A stretch of 64,000 nt of DNA from Mytilinidion resinicola (GCF_010093595.1 NW_022985437.1:3073550-3137549), one strand, 5' to 3'; counted from the first letter of the stretch, positions 1-10,830 are shown. Notes: a model not told the origin generated them from the sequence alone. Program-made: numbers and translations.

Positions 1-216
1 AGTACTGGGTTATCACAAGAGATCGCTATCCTATTCTAGGCCAGCTAGCCCTTGATATCTACTCCATCCCAGCCTCCTCAGCTGATTGTGAGAGAATTTT
101 CAGCGAACTTGGCGATCTCCTGGGCGTACGACGCCTTAATATGAAGCCTGAGTTACTTAGTGCTCTGCAATCTATACGCTCCTGGCGTCGAATTGGCATC
201 AAACCTCCTAAGTAGT
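1..216 (+). mobile_element. hAT-family transposase, C-terminal end (cut by window edge)
   Basis: The reading frame beginning at base 3 is open from the left edge to a TAG at 214-216 and encodes 70 residues. It contains SIPASSADCERIFSELGDL followed by a short basic tail ending IGIKPPK. This is the hallmark of the hAT dimerisation domain (hATC): a small-residue/SSA-x-x-ER-x-F-S motif that holds the C terminus of hAT transposases together as oligomers. The rest of the transposase would lie upstream of the window. No stop or frameshift is seen in the visible part, so the copy could be intact. The AT-rich DNA that follows (217-412) probably belongs to the 3' non-coding end of the element, but its terminal inverted repeat and 8-bp target duplication cannot be verified without the left end. 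Confidence 0.8.
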
Positions 217-412
217 AATCAACTTATCAATCAATCTATCAATCAAACCAATCAATTCAACTTGGGGGTCAAAAAGTATCAATCTCATCAACTCAACTTG
301 AGCATCTCAGAAATTAATCAAATCAAATCAAATCAATCACAGCCTGTTCAACGAAGCAATCAATCAACTTGGAGACGTCAAAGTTGATTGATTGATTGAT
401 CCCCACTCTGAT
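217..412. repeat. TCAATCAA-rich low-complexity tract with a hairpin
   Basis: The 200 bases after the transposase stop are dominated by TCAATCAA and AATCAAATCA runs. They end in a perfect 14-bp inverted repeat: arms at 357-370 and 381-394 (CAATCAATCAACTT and its complement) around a 10-nt loop. The position just downstream of a hAT transposase suggests subterminal DNA of that element; this is inference. Confidence 0.6.
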
Positions 413-2122
413 CAGCGATGAATTGATAGACCCAGACTTGACATATGCTCGCGCGACACCGCTGTGGGGAGTACCCCAGCCAGCACGTCTTCGGCCAGTC
501 AAACGGTAGCCTTACTTCCACTATACTATGGGAGGTCCTCAAGCTTCTCGGAGATGGTGGATCGTATCACAACAGGCAGATGGAGGAGTTCGAATACGAG
601 CCAGATGTTGTGAAGCTTCTTGCCCATGCCTATGTATGCCGCAAGGTGTAGCGGTAGGAGCTACGAATGCGATGGACTCCTCCTCACCACTCGCGGCCTC
701 TCATCCGAGCCCTTTCCCACCTTGTTCTTTGGTTTCGGTTGGTCGCCAACGTTCGGTGCAATGTGCGGGAGACTAACTCCAGAATACCTCCAATAGGTAA
801 CCTCTATACTACCTCCAGACAATCTCAAGAACCGTTCCAGAACCAATAGATCATACGAGATGCATACCGTACTCGCGCCTTTCTTCCCTCTCTTGTCCGA
901 GCCTCAGGTCCAGCTCATCAGCTAGATAACGACAAATCTCCGCAGGGCTTCTTGGACGTTGCGTGTCCATTCGACTGAGATCGTGCTCATGCCTTTGACG
1001 TAGTCGGTCATGTCGCCAAGAAAAGTTCGTAGACATGACACAATACTCGCGCGGATCTTTGCCATGGGCGTTGAGTTCTGCGTGATAGTAGTCGAAGCGG
1101 TACATGCAACGCAACTGTGTCCAGGAATTGTCGCGGGCCCGCTTGGGTTCTGGCTGCGGAAGGGATGTATGCAATGAGGAACCACAGCACAAGAAGAACG
1201 AGGATCGCCATCAACATCTAGAAAATCTGAGGATTGCCGACGCAGCATGGTTGGCTTGAAGACCTTGCCAACGCAGCATGATTGGCTTGAACACCTTGCC
1301 GGAGCTTTTTGCAGCCCGAAACGCCTGGCGTTGGCTTTCGAGCATGCTGAAGGCCGCGACATTGGATATGGCGGATGCTATTGTCGAACAGTGGAATGGG
1401 GTCAGGCTCGTCAGCTGTGGGAGACGGAGGTAGCGGTGCTGTCAATGGCAGTGGCTAGGAACACACAGTCAGTTGTACTAGAAGTCACTGAATAGACAGC
1501 AGTGACATACCGTTCTCTAGCTCATCGTGAGTGTCTCATTCAGTACTCCAAATCATGGTGACCGTCTCATCAGCACTCCAGCTGCTTCCCCGTCTGCGAT
1601 CGCCTCGGCCAGCTTGTCCGACCCTCTGGTCCTGAAACTGCACAAGTTGATGCTGGGGAATACCGTTCATGGCTAACCTAGAGAGCAAGTTTTCAGCTGG
1701 AGCGTCGACTGAGGCGAATGTGGTGGAAGCAGTACCTGTCGCTGTGGGTTGCCGTCGGGGGGAGTGTCGGTGACCGAGAACGGTTCCATTTGTGGTACAA
1801 CACTACAGAGCGCCTGGAGCTACTTCATGTCGCTGTCGGATTCGACTAGCTTCGAGCCGGTCTCTAGTCCACTCTAGTTTATGAAGAAAATGGGCACGCT
1901 GCTCATTTCTCTGAGCAACAGCTACACTGGGCCTGATCCTCCGCAGTGATAGAGATAACGACTCGGGCCGACACGGTCTATCTGCACACAGGCCGAGATT
2001 GCAAGCTAGTGAAGCCTTATCGGCCCACAATAGAAAATCCTCTTCACCCCTCTACAAATGACCAACACACCTCCTCATCAACACACCACCTTACCACCAC
2101 CATCCTCATCACCACTATAACT
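413..2122. other. No confident gene
   Basis: Open frames here are short and most lack ATG. The best is on the minus strand between about 1217 and 851: a hydrophobic N-terminal stretch in one frame and a charged segment in another, separated by a frame change that no intron of normal length explains. I do not call it a gene. The stretch also holds the 31-bp tandem duplication listed separately and, just before the gene at 2123, a CT-rich leader typical of fungal promoters. Confidence 0.4.
1240..1300. repeat. 31-bp tandem duplication
   Basis: Bases 1240-1269 and 1271-1300 match at 28 of 30 positions (ACGCAGCATGRTTGGCTTGA...CCTTGCC). It looks like a simple local duplication with no coding meaning that I can see. 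Confidence 0.85.
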
Positions 2123-2710
2123 ATGGGTGCAGCCAACTTCGTGGCCAAACCTGCCAGCCTCTTGGAAACTCTCCGCATGACATGGCCGCTCGCGGCCGCG
2201 CCATTTTCACTGCAACGCCGTCATCATAGTAAGTTTCTCCCGCCTCCAAGCACAATATAGCCCGCTCTCTGGAACGCAACCCAATCGGCGGTCTACATCC
2301 TCACTTCAGAGCCCTCTCTGACCTCAATATCTTTAGGTTCTCGCGCAAGATCTCCTCAACCCAACGCCCCAGGCGGAGACACTCCTCTGCCGCGCAAGCC
2401 TGCCAACATGGCGCGCACGGTGAAGGACTGTCAGGCAGATATCGCGGAGTACGAGAAGTCACTTGCGGAGCTCCAAGCGATCGTAAGTGAACAGCAATTA
2501 TCACCAGCTCCGATAGTCTGGAAGAGTCTTCCTGAACTACTCTGCTAACATTTTCATAAACAGTTAGATACTATGCGAGACTCCATCAAAGTAAACCCGG
2601 ATAACATCGCCGAATTCCAACCTCTTATCGATCTAACGGAGCCACGACACAAGGAAGATGAAGCAAAGCTTGCTGGCTTGATTAAAGAGCTAGCTGTGCT
2701 ACAAGCCTAG
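2123..2710 (+). CDS. Small coiled-coil protein with mitochondrial-type N terminus
   Basis: Three exons, 2123-2228, 2337-2482 and 2564-2710, join in frame to give 132 residues. Both introns are textbook: GTAAGT..CTGACC..TTTAG (108 nt) and GTAAGT..GCTAACATTTTCATAAACAG (81 nt). The ATG at 2123 follows a CT/CA-rich leader. Residues 1-40 lack acids and contain Arg, Ser and hydrophobics (TWPLAAAPFSLQRRHHSS), as in a mitochondrial presequence. The rest, from about MARTVKDCQADIAEYEKSL onward, is charged and helical and looks like a short coiled coil. An alternative start is the internal ATG at 2408, which would remove the presequence. Downstream of the TAG the same frame stays open for 31 more codons, so the stop might be a recent truncation. 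I do not recognise the family; function is unknown. Confidence 0.6.
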
Positions 2711-2875
2711 GAGAAGAAGGCTACTCAGCCAGAGAAATGGTCTATCGAAAACCACCCAAAGTCTGGAAACGGACGGAGCCCGTTTTTCAGGATCGCTGGA
2801 ACCTGAGAGAGAGGAAGTGGTAATTTTCATCAATCGCTGATCTTTAGAACTTCACCTAATGTCCTGCAGGTGAAA

Positions 2876-3090
2876 GGGTTGCTTTTCGCTGCAGCATGGA
2901 CGCGCATGTGAAGCTAAAGAAGGGCGAAACCCTCAACGGGCGTCTCGTCAGCTGCGGTGCCTGGATGAGCCTGGCCCTGAGGGAGGTCTTGCAGGCTAGT
3001 TTGGATAGGGATAAGTTTGGCGGGATCGCTGAGGTCGACATGCATAGAAAACTATTACGTATAATAAGATCTAGTTTAACCAGTGCATGA
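2876..3090 (+). pseudogene. LSM4-like Sm-fold fragment, frameshifted
   Basis: From 2896 the frame reads KKGETLNGRLVSCGAWMSL, then LREVLQASLDRDKF. This matches the Sm1 motif region of LSM4, a subunit of the Lsm1-7 and Lsm2-8 rings that bind U-tract or oligoadenylated RNA (family usual: VELKNGETLNGHLV..CD.WMN..LREV). The preceding residues of LSM4 (GLL..AA...M) are visible just upstream from 2876 but in another frame, so about two bases have been lost near 2907. After DKF the match to the Sm2 motif fades (EVDMHRKLLRII instead of an IRG.NI.Y-type strand) and the ORF ends at 3090. There is no N-terminal start or C-terminal tail. This is a decayed partial copy; the functional gene should be elsewhere in the genome. 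Confidence 0.65.
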
Positions 3091-3421
3091 TTCCATTAAC
3101 TGCATATCTGATCCCCAGTATTAACCATTTCTGCGAAGTATAAAGAAGGCACTCTGTTACTCTGCCCCTTTTCCACTGCTTTAAAAAATAAAAGTACAAA
3201 GCGCCAGAAACCAGTGCCCAAGCAACCAATCCTCCTTCCCCAACAGTGCCGACAGTTAGTAGTCCGGTCCAGAAACGGTCCAGAGAGTAATTTCTAGGAG
3301 TTAGTCGAAGACGGGAGCCAACCGTCCGAGACAATTGCCATTGCCATTAGGATCCTGTTTATTATCTCCGCTTTAACCGTATCCTGCTTTAATACTTCCA
3401 AGGATGCCAGTCGCGATCGGC
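3091..3421. other. No gene seen
   Basis: A minus-strand open frame over 3071-3334 starts without ATG and has one hydrophobic stretch. Nothing supports it. Confidence 0.4.
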
Positions 3422-3739
3422 CTAGAACGCGGCGACGGTGTCCTGGACAGCGCACTTGAAGCGCGCCTCGGCGTCGACGGCGACCTGCGAGCGCCGCGAG
3501 GTAGCGCTGCTGCTGCCACTGCCGCTGGCGGCCGTGGTGGTGATGGTGCGGCCCGGAGTGCTAGAGTTGGAGAGCTGGTGCGGGCGGGGCCCGCGGGGCG
3601 GGAGGGATGGGGGTGTGTCGAAGGGGCTGGAGCCCTGGCTGGTGAGGCGGAGGGCGGAGAGGTGGGAGGGCAGGGAGTTGGAGTTGAAGGAACATTCCGA
3701 GGACGGGTTGGTGGAGCGATAGGAGTCGCACCATAGCCG
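3422..3739 (-). CDS. C-terminal exon of an unidentified Ser/Pro-rich protein (gene truncated)
   Basis: Reading leftwards from 3739, immediately after a CACAG that could be a splice acceptor, a 105-codon frame runs to TAG at 3422-3424. Its third positions are almost all C or G (TCC AAC TCC CTG CCC TCC), much stronger bias than in the overlapping frames. The protein is rich in Ser, Pro and Thr (TPPSLPPRGPRPHQLS) and ends in VDAEARFKCAVQDTVAAF, a plausible amphipathic C terminus. Upstream coding cannot be followed: only about 170 bases separate it from the inverted-end element at 3908-4180, whose insertion may have cut the gene. I do not recognise the product. Confidence 0.4.
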   Translation of the reverse strand, partial: RLWCDSYRSTNPSSECSFNSNSLPSHLSALRLTSQGSSPFDTPPSLPPRGPRPHQLSNSSTPGRTITTTAASGSGSSSATSRRSQVAVDAEARFKCAVQDTVAAF

Positions 3740-3907
3740 CTGTGCTCAGAGAGAAAGGAGTCCTGGGATTGAGGCTGCGTCTGCCCGTTTAACTTTCGAC
3801 GCAAGCCAGTGATAGCTACAGGTGTAAGCTAATCCTGGCCAAAGTAGAAGCACGCCCAGGGCGTTCCTCTCCTTGAGGGTCGCTTCAGCGGGCGTCGACA
3901 CGATTAG

Positions 3908-4180
3908 ACTCGGGTTGCAGCACTACAACCTAGGGTCAGCAACTCATATGCAGTAACGTATCAGGATAGCATGCTGATACAGGAGGAAGTAACAGGTAGT
4001 GCAACAGCAGTGCTGCAGCACGGTATCAGTACTGTATCAGGAAACAGGATGAATCAAGTAACGCGTCAGGAAGAGATACCACGTTATGCCCCCGGGGCTG
4101 GCCCCCCTCCTTCCCCTAGTATATAAACAACGAGCTAGACACCCATAGAAATCAGAGTTCACATCAATTTCAACCTGAGT
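3908..4180 (+). mobile_element. 273-bp element, copy 1 (10-bp inverted ends, 5-bp target duplication)
   Basis: The element starts ACTCGGGTTG and ends CAACCTGAGT, a 10-bp imperfect terminal inverted repeat, and is flanked by ATTAG at 3903-3907 and 4181-4185. A second copy at 20932-21204 has the same length with two visible base differences, and a third (inverted, different centre) lies at 19326-19574. Inside are GTATCAG/ATACAG motifs and, near the right end, CTAGTATATAAAC, a TATA-like box. A 5-bp target duplication and an internal TATA box fit a solo LTR; the AC...GT ends and TIRs fit a MITE instead. It carries no coding capacity. Confidence 0.85.
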
Positions 4181-4737
4181 ATTAGACGGAGAGGGATGGT
4201 GCAGCGAAGTAGCTGCTGCAGAACCCGGGCTCTTCTTTCTAGAGCTATTGCCAGGCCTCTCTCACTTCACTTCCGACCGCTCTTCTTTACGTACTTCACT
4301 CCTATCTTACTTCCTCTTCACTTGCTGATCATCAGATCGCTGGCCCAAATGGTAACATAGCCAGCGCGAGGACGTGGTTTGGTCGGAAATGGGAAAGTTG
4401 TCGAGGCGCAGAGGAGTATCGAAAGCCGGCTTCCTCATCTTCACACACCTTCCACGCCGCGCCAGCAACTTCAAACGTAACTCCGCATGTGCTATATCCA
4501 CAATCTCGTGGCGTCTCGCAGTGTACAGTGAGTAGAACCTTAACCCTAGTATTGCCCTCCTCATGCACGTGAAGCTCCTTCTAATCGGTGAAGCGGCAAG
4601 CATTGGGAATCCGCAAGCTGGAAGTGCGCTGGCACTGTCGGGGACAATATGCTCATAGGTAGACTGGAAGTCAACGGGCGTAGTGGATTGATGAGCAGGC
4701 AGACTGGAAGTGAGCAGGCATAGTGTGGGCTTCAGTA
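4181..4737. other. No gene; short direct repeats
   Basis: Minus-strand open frames continue here from the RanBP1-like fragment but no longer resemble it. Between about 4640 and 4735 the phrase (C/G)ACTTCCAGTCTRCCT recurs, pointing to local duplication at the break point of the fragment. Confidence 0.4.
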
Positions 4738-5115
4738 ACCTGACGTCGCCGGTGCCCCTCTCCTTCCACTCCCACGACTTGCTGTCGAACTTGGACAGCT
4801 TGGCGCTCATCTTGAATGTTTGCTCCTCGAGCCCCTCGTTCGTCTTGGTCTCGACCTTCTGTCAGGCGCACAACGGGCTCGAAGTGGACGTCGGGCTCCA
4901 CGTTCTCGACTTCATCCTCCTGCCGCTGTTTGTTAGCATTGCCTGCGAAATTTAGATGAGAAATAACTCACTTCGGCCGCCTTGGCCTTGGAAGATCCTG
5001 AAGGCTCGTACACGTGTTCATTGTTCTGCAAACTAGGTGCAAGCGTCGTACGAGATTGGAGAATAAGGTCTGCGTTCTGCGCGTCGACCTGCGCTGCGAT
5101 TCCATCAAGCCTCAC
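4738..5115 (-). pseudogene. RanBP1/YRB1-like Ran-binding domain fragment, frameshifted
   Basis: On the minus strand a first exon ends at 4972, a 46-nt intron follows (4926-4971, GTGAGT..TGCTAACAAACAG), then comes EPDVHFEPVVRLTE, the start of the RanBD1 domain of fungal Yrb1, the Ran-GTP cofactor in nuclear transport. Two bases are missing right after this, so VETKTNEG..EQTFKM is out of frame and the original frame is regained at MSAKLSKFD and KERGTGDVRLLK. The match stops abruptly at about 4738, one third of the way through the domain; the residues that contact Ran are absent. The upstream exon (MRLDGIAAQVDAQN...) does not look like a Yrb1 N terminus, so this may be a chimera. A non-functional partial copy. 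Confidence 0.7.
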
Positions 5116-5310
5116 CGGGGTTCCGCTCGTGTTCAGCCTCGAGCGTAACTTGAGGAGTCGACTCTACCTATCCTCCTCATCTCGCTCTTCTTTCGCTTTC
5201 TGTGTATTTTGAGTTCCATTTTCATCGGTGACGTGAATCCCAATCTCTGATTTATTGCCATGGCTGAGCGGTTGGCCATATGCGCTGGAGACCTGAGAGC
5301 TGCGGCCGCT

Positions 5311-6450
5311 TCAAATTGCCTCTAGGTCCGTTCCCCGTAACGCTTTCATGGTTCGTGAATATCTCTTTGCGAGTAAACTCGAAATTTGCGAAAGCGCTCT
5401 CTCCCAGCAAGTCAACTTGGTAGGTTTTCGGACATTCAGCGGTCGCGGCGATAGGCCAGAGAGGAAGGTGAATTCAGGCCGAGTGAGATCTCGCAACGCT
5501 ACATCCGGACTCTCATTTGCGGGAAAAGAAGAGGGGCGGGCACTCCTTTTTCAATCAGCGCCTGGCTGAAAGACTCCTTATCAGCAATCCTGGCGTCGTT
5601 GACCGGAGGAAAGGGCAAGTTCTTTCCCGCACAGATCCAAGCGTCGCGCGTGAGCTAGTGTCTTGGCCGGGGTTCTCTTTCGGCTTGGGCGTGGCCATGC
5701 CAGTCTGCACAGGTGGCGTGTCGGGGTTCAGTGGTTTGAGAAATTGCGCGGAATCGCGGCGCGGGCCGGTGAACTTGAAGGTGCGTTTGGCCTGTTTTGG
5801 TACCGCTGATTCTGAAGAAGCTTCGCGACCCGTGTTGCTGACAGATTCATTCTCGTCTTTGCCGACTTCGGGCTCACCGCTTCGTAGCGTAAAGACCGGA
5901 ATCTTTCAACGTCGTGATAGGGCTCGAATCTCCCGCCTTCTCGGTGGCAGGTGAGTGGCCTGTTCGTAGCTTCACGATCAGGTTCTTCTTCTCTATCTCG
6001 TCGCCTTCCTTGGTTATGCGGCGACGCGCTCCACGCTCGTTGCGCCCCAGGTTTGTCGGAAGGTATATTGGTGAGCAGCGCCTTGCCCAAGGGCGCAGAG
6101 CTAACGGACTTTAGGTTCTTCAGGTGCTGAATGCCCTGGAACACAGTTAGCGCGTAAGTCCTCGTAGAAATAGAACACTAGAGGAATGTACCTTTGCAGT
6201 CGCTCTCTTTCTCTTAGTCTGCTTAATCGCGGGAGCTGCCTTAGGGGTTTGAGCCTTGGGGTTGGCAAAGCCACGATCCTTCGAAAGCTCTTCGATTAAG
6301 CGCTGCGGCTTTTGTGCGTTGCGTTTGGGGCGATCCGCCGTGACGTGCGATGGCCGACCTCAGGAGGCAATGCCGCCGTGTCGCTCGGAGGTCTGGTCTT
6401 CGCGATGGGCGCGATCGGATACCTGGAAAATGGAATCGGAGGTGTGATTG
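5311..6450 (-). pseudogene. Decayed multi-exon gene, copy R1 of a repeated family
   Basis: Coding-like segments lie in order on the minus strand but in different frames: RPKRNAQKPQRLIEELSKDR and AAPAIKQTKRKRATAK (about 6180-6345); an intron 6135-6190 (GTACAT..GCTAACTGTGTTCCAG); GIQHLKNLKSVSSAPLG; then QAKRTFKFTGPRRDSAQFLK with PKPKENPGQD (about 5650-5870); and SPDVALRDLTRPEFTFLSG to a TGA at 5311. The first exon and intron recur twice at 41299-41991 with the same intron position, so this is a genuine duplicated gene family. Basic, low-complexity protein; no family recognised. Frame changes between segments make this copy non-functional as it stands. Confidence 0.45.
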
Positions 6451-7298
6451 CCGGGAAGGTGGCTGGTGGCCGCCAGATGTGTTGGATGTGAAGAGGCGCG
6501 ATGGCTTGTGAGGTTTGCTCGCGGCAGGCCTGATTTTCCGATCACATGCAAGACTACCCATAATGGCGGAAAAGGAGATCATTTAGACAGATTCAGATAA
6601 TCGGAGATACATATTCTCTGGTATTTTACATGTCATCTAGATTTTCATTCTTTACCGGAGAACCTCAGACGTCGGCAAGGTACGTCTAGCCGCAGAGCTC
6701 TGCCTCAACGATATATCCGCTCCGGAGTTATGAATACAATGGAGCCTTTGAATCGCATAGTAGGCCGCTTCGAGAGCGGCAAGGGAGAATAGCCGGATTA
6801 GCTTTGGATCGTGGGCATTTCACGGTGTATCAAACTGCGCATACCATCCACACCCTTTCTTATAAGTCAGGACGCCTCAGACAGTAGTAAGACGATGTCC
6901 GTACAGACAATCAGTCAAGCTCATATGCATATCACTAGAAACAAAGTTGAAATGAGGGGTGATTTGCGGCGTTCTATTCAGTAACCAAAGAGCGAGTACA
7001 GCAAATCCCCGTCAACAACGGGTAGACTGCATATTCAGCTATCGACACCAAAACCAGCCACTATTCCACCAAAGACGCTGCCGTGGAGGTGTTCCAAGAC
7101 AGAAATTGCTTGTCAGAAGAAGGCTGGCAATCATGGAAGAGGAAGTGAATGAGGGGGAGAACACAATGGGTACTGAAAACACCAACTGCACATCCGTCTG
7201 AAGCCGGACAGTACTCGTGGCTTCATCTCCCTACTGTATTTAGAACGCGAAAACCATGCATTCGTGCAGGTAATGCTCACCTCGATAACGCCCGATGT
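6451..7298. other. No gene seen
   Basis: Mixed-frame short ORFs only; this stretch lies downstream of the family X gene at 7299. Confidence 0.4.
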
Positions 7299-8135
7299 CT
7301 ACCAATCCAAGCTTTCACACACACGCTCGACTTCCTCGCCCATTAACTCCTTCCAGAAGTTGTCGACCTTCAATTCCTCTCTGTATTGGTCCTTGAAGGT
7401 GGGACCGCGCGCCCCGGGTACATTGCGGCGGCGCAATTCCTCGAGGACATCCGGTGCGCGACAGATGCCGGTGAGGTTAGACATGAAGCGTAGGCGGACG
7501 CCGCCGGAGCGGACGCGCTGGTGGTGGAGGACAGGCTCGAGAGCCGACTTCAGGAAAGTCTGCACAGCTCGTTCGTCCTCGCTGAAATGGAGCGGCCGGG
7601 CTCCCTCGCCAGTGAAGTTGATGTCGTCCATGCTCTCGAGGCTCATGAAGTGCTCCATCTCGAGTGAACAGAACACGCCAGGTCCGCTCCCATCCTCTAC
7701 AATTACTACACTCTCCACAAGAGAAGCAAACTCGATGGGCATCGCCCAAAAGAATAGAAGTGCCTGTGCTAGGCCATGATGGATGACCCAATGGGTCGAT
7801 CCGAGGAGGGGGACCGATGTCGGGAATAGCGTGCTGAATGTAGCCAGATCGCCCTTCTATAATAGAACCCACGGGTCAGCTCGATGTGGAAGCTCCGGGC
7901 AGGTGGATGATCTAACCTGAACCAGAACTGTTCCTGTGATGCGACAGAAAGCAGTATCACTATGCGTACAACGCGGGGTTTGAGCGGCAGGGGTCGGGTT
8001 CTAGATTTTGAGTCAGACGTGAACGTCTTTGATACCTAGAGTTCAGCTTACATTCATGTACGCGGGAATCTCTGGAGGTAACGGGCCTGCGCCTAGTAAC
8101 TGACCAAGCAGTCCAACGCCAGGCTGAATCGCCAT
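7299..8135 (-). CDS. Family X protein X1, intact (241 aa), membrane-associated, unknown function
   Basis: Three exons, 8135-8052, 8000-7917 and 7856-7299, all phase 0, give 241 residues. Introns of 51 nt (GTAAGC..CTGACTCAAAATCTAG) and 60 nt (GTTAGA..GCTGACCCGTGGGTTCTATTATAG) are canonical. Exon 1 ends LLGAGPLPPEIPAYMN; the same kind of ending, directly before a donor, is seen at 14822 and 11517. The last exon has a hydrophobic segment (QALLFFWAMPIEFASLVESVV), then RPLHFSEDERAVQTFL and a C-terminal strand GGVRLRFMSN. The gene at 13327-14107 shares the hydrophobic segment and the RPLH(F/Y) motif, with one intron fewer residues at each junction. The ATG at 8135 was chosen because exon 1 of the paralogue also starts about 28 residues before its donor. 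Function unknown. Confidence 0.7.
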
Positions 8136-9230
8136 GGCAGAGGCGGGTACAGTGTACGGTAGGTGAAGGGTCCAAAGGCAGATAGGGAGACCGCAAGCCA
8201 GCAGCACAGCCAGATGCTCGATGACCTTGATTTTGTGGTTGATGTGGGGAGACTCGGTTGTTGGCCAACTAACGTCTGCTTTTGGACTGTACCTGCACTG
8301 GCCAAGCACGAAGGCACGCGATCATCCCGTGCTGAAGAGCAGTGCGCGCTATGACGCAGCCGTAGTTGCTCGGGGTTGCATAATTGCGGTATGAAATGGG
8401 AATCAGGACATTATGCTGCCATGAAACGGCCATTTTACGACAGGAAACTCTATCACACTTACGGCTTCCTTTCGACTTTCATTTGGGAATGTTTTCAGGA
8501 TATGTAGTGAGAACTCGAGAGCATCGACAGCAGCTCGGTGTCTAGGCCTATTATTTCGGCGCTCTCCATAAAGAACAGGAAAATAAATTTTGATAAAGAA
8601 CGATGAAAATACCTCGAAGAGGTATCGATATTAGCTTTTCACTTGTGGAAAATCCTCATCTTTCAGGGGTCAAAGTACACAGTAATCCACGGCTTGATAT
8701 AGCGGATGGCATCACTGTACTTATTCCTAAGCAACAATACTGTCATTAAGAAGGCGCTTTTTGCTTGTACAAACACAATCCTCATGCATTTGCCTCAAGA
8801 GCAGTAAAGTCGAGTTGCTTGCGCTGGCGTCGAACGACTGTGTCTAACCCCTAGCCGTGCTTCCAGACAAAGAGAGGAAGCACAATAGACCAGCCCTCAC
8901 GTGCGTCTAAACGTCAAATCCATGGAAAGGTTGGCGACTGTTCCCCTGGTTCTGAGTGCCACTTCCCCCTCTGCCTTCGCACTGCTGCTACGAAATCTCG
9001 AGCCCGTTTCCTCACGGACTCGTCCGCTGTCCAGTTCCTCCATCCGCGATGGTAGTTCCCCCTCACACCACCCGCCCACTCTCAGCCACCCGCCCACTCT
9101 CTAGCCACCCGCGCAGCTCTAGGCAACCACTCCGACCTCTAGAGCTTCCACGGCCTTCCACAGCCTCCCTGCGAACCAATCACAGCCCGTTGCCCAGCCC
9201 ACGGCTTAGTCATCACCAAATCTTCCTGGG
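8136..9230. other. Promoter side of X1; no gene
   Basis: The frame of X1 exon 1 remains open upstream to about 8309 without an ATG. Beyond that I see only short frames. From about 9060 the plus strand becomes CT-rich with repeated CCACCCGCCCACTCTC, leading to the TATA box at 9231. Confidence 0.4.
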
Positions 9231-9388
9231 TATATAGGCAGCCTGAGCCCCGTCCCTCGTTCTGTTCCTCATCCTAGTGCATGGTAAGTCCTCCCCTCCC
9301 CATCCTTTCCACAAACAATCACTAACAATCATCACAGGGCTATATCTGCAGCAGTGAGGATTCGTCCGAGCTCAGATTTGCTTTTTGA
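9231..9388 (+). promoter_or_regulatory. TATA box, start codon and first intron of a truncated transcription unit
   Basis: TATATAGG at 9231-9238 is followed 43 bp later by ATG (9281-9283), which is split immediately by a perfect 54-nt intron (9284-9337: GTAAGT..CACTAACAATCATCACAG). Exon 2 reads GYICSSEDSSELRFAF and stops at 9386-9388, an 18-codon product. The combination of CT-rich promoter, TATA, ATG and intron is what an expressed fungal gene start looks like, but the body of the gene seems to be missing or frameshifted. Confidence 0.45.
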
Positions 9389-9771
9389 GAACTATTTTCT
9401 GACCACTCTTGTTGGTCTTCGGATCGGCAGGGAATTTTTGGACAAACAAATTCGAGTGAGATATCTCCTCAACCCTTTTATCTTTTTCATTGAACTACTC
9501 AGCTTGTCTGGGTACTCGAGGAAGAAGCTTCTCTGCCTTTGGCATCTCTTCCCTCTTGCCTTTGCTTGTGTGTGATGATGGCTTTGGTGTTTGACTTGCT
9601 GGTGATGTACCTCGCCTTGGTGTTGTGCTAGTGTTGTTACGCGTCGGCGCCCCGCCATGCTGCTCTCCCGGTCCTGATGTTGCTTAGTGATGCAACGCGT
9701 CACTGCCCTGCCTTGGTGTTGTTTCTCGTGCTGCGTGCTGGCTGAGGCCTGGCGCGGCGCTGCGCGCGCTC
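9389..9771. other. No gene seen
   Basis: Possible remnant body of the unit that starts at 9281; no long frame on the plus strand. Repeated GCCTTGGTGTTG phrases occur at 9610-9725. Confidence 0.35.
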
Positions 9772-10241
9772 CGCGCAAGACGGCAAGATGTAGATTGGCA
9801 ATTGGAGAAACATAAGGCTCCCAGGGAATGGCTCATGGGTACAGGTAATCTCTCCTCCAGGCGTCGTCTGCGTCCCGCGAAGTGGTGTTTATACCTTCGC
9901 CCGGCTTCAAACGCGCCTCTGCGGAAGCGAATTGGCAACGACATGACAGTAACTCGACTTGATTGATGAGGAAGATTTCTTGATACTGAAAGGAACAGGT
10001 CTGTCTCTTGAGTCAGGCAAGCCGCGACTGTACAATGTCAACATGTCTCTGTATCCAACCTCTCGATCTCACAGCTCTTGAACTCGCCTCTTCCATCTTC
10101 TGCGAACAGCCTCCACGCCCTTACCGAAGACTCGTCCTTCGAGCCCTCGACCTCCTCGCCGCCCTCGCACTCGACGGCGGCTTCCTCCGTGTCTTCACTC
10201 TCCTGACAGCATTCGAACCCGTACATATTCCGCCGCGTCAA
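9772..10241. repeat. Paralogous segment, copy A (second copy at 10390-10830)
   Basis: Landmarks occur in the same order as in copy B: ACGGCAAGAT, GGCTCATGG, GAGTC..GCAAGCC, and a GAGCCCTCGACCTCCTCGCC-like block. On the minus strand it contains an acidic segment (EEAAVECEGGEEVEGSKDES) followed by GTAAGG. This suggests a duplicated gene fragment whose coding strand is minus. Neither copy has a complete frame. Confidence 0.5.
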
Positions 10242-10389
10242 TACTCAGCATGCGTGTCGAGCGAGCGCCTGTCCTTGCTGCATGCTGCAGCTCTTCCCAT
10301 CGTTCTGGGAACCTAGACAGACTCAGCAAGCCTCAAGCCGCAAGATGGCCGGAACTCTGCTAGGATCACTCAGCGCAAAGATGAGCTAG

Positions 10390-10830
10390 GTCGCCCACGC
10401 TCAGGGCAAAACGGCAAGATAGAACATTGGCGACTGACGAAACACAAATCTTCCCGACGGGTGGCTCATGGATATAGGCACCTTCTCTCCTAGGCGTTGG
10501 CCGTGTTGATGCCTTTCGACGGCTTCGAACACACCTTTGCGGATGAGGATTGAAATGCGCATGGCAGTATATCTATCCACTTGTATGGCACGTAAAGCTT
10601 CTCAATGAATCTACTTTGCGAGAGAGCGCCGTCTCTTGAGTCCGCGAAGCCTTTTTCTGTATCGTGTCAATCTTTCGGTATCCCACCCGCTCTATTTCGC
10701 GGCTGACCTCCCCATCCACCTCGAAGCGAAACCACGGTCCTCTAGATAATCCTCCTTCTGACCCTTCAACTCTTCGCCGTCCTCCCACTCGCCGGCGGGT
10801 TCCTCCACTCTCCTTCTTCCCTAGTACCGC
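10390..10830. repeat. Paralogous segment, copy B
   Basis: Diverged duplicate of 9772-10241, offset about 600 bp. Minus-strand reading gives EEPAGEWEDGEELKGQKED, matching the acidic segment of copy A, then a different frame for the rest. Non-functional. Confidence 0.5.

Noticed and set aside
851..1217. Minus-strand hydrophobic start plus charged segment
   Set aside because: The two parts are in different frames, and the only splice that joins them would use a 37-nt intron, too short for fungi.
3404..3736. Gly/Ala-rich plus-strand frame of 110 codons
   Set aside because: Complement of the strongly C-ending minus-strand frame at 3422-3739; high-GC shadow.
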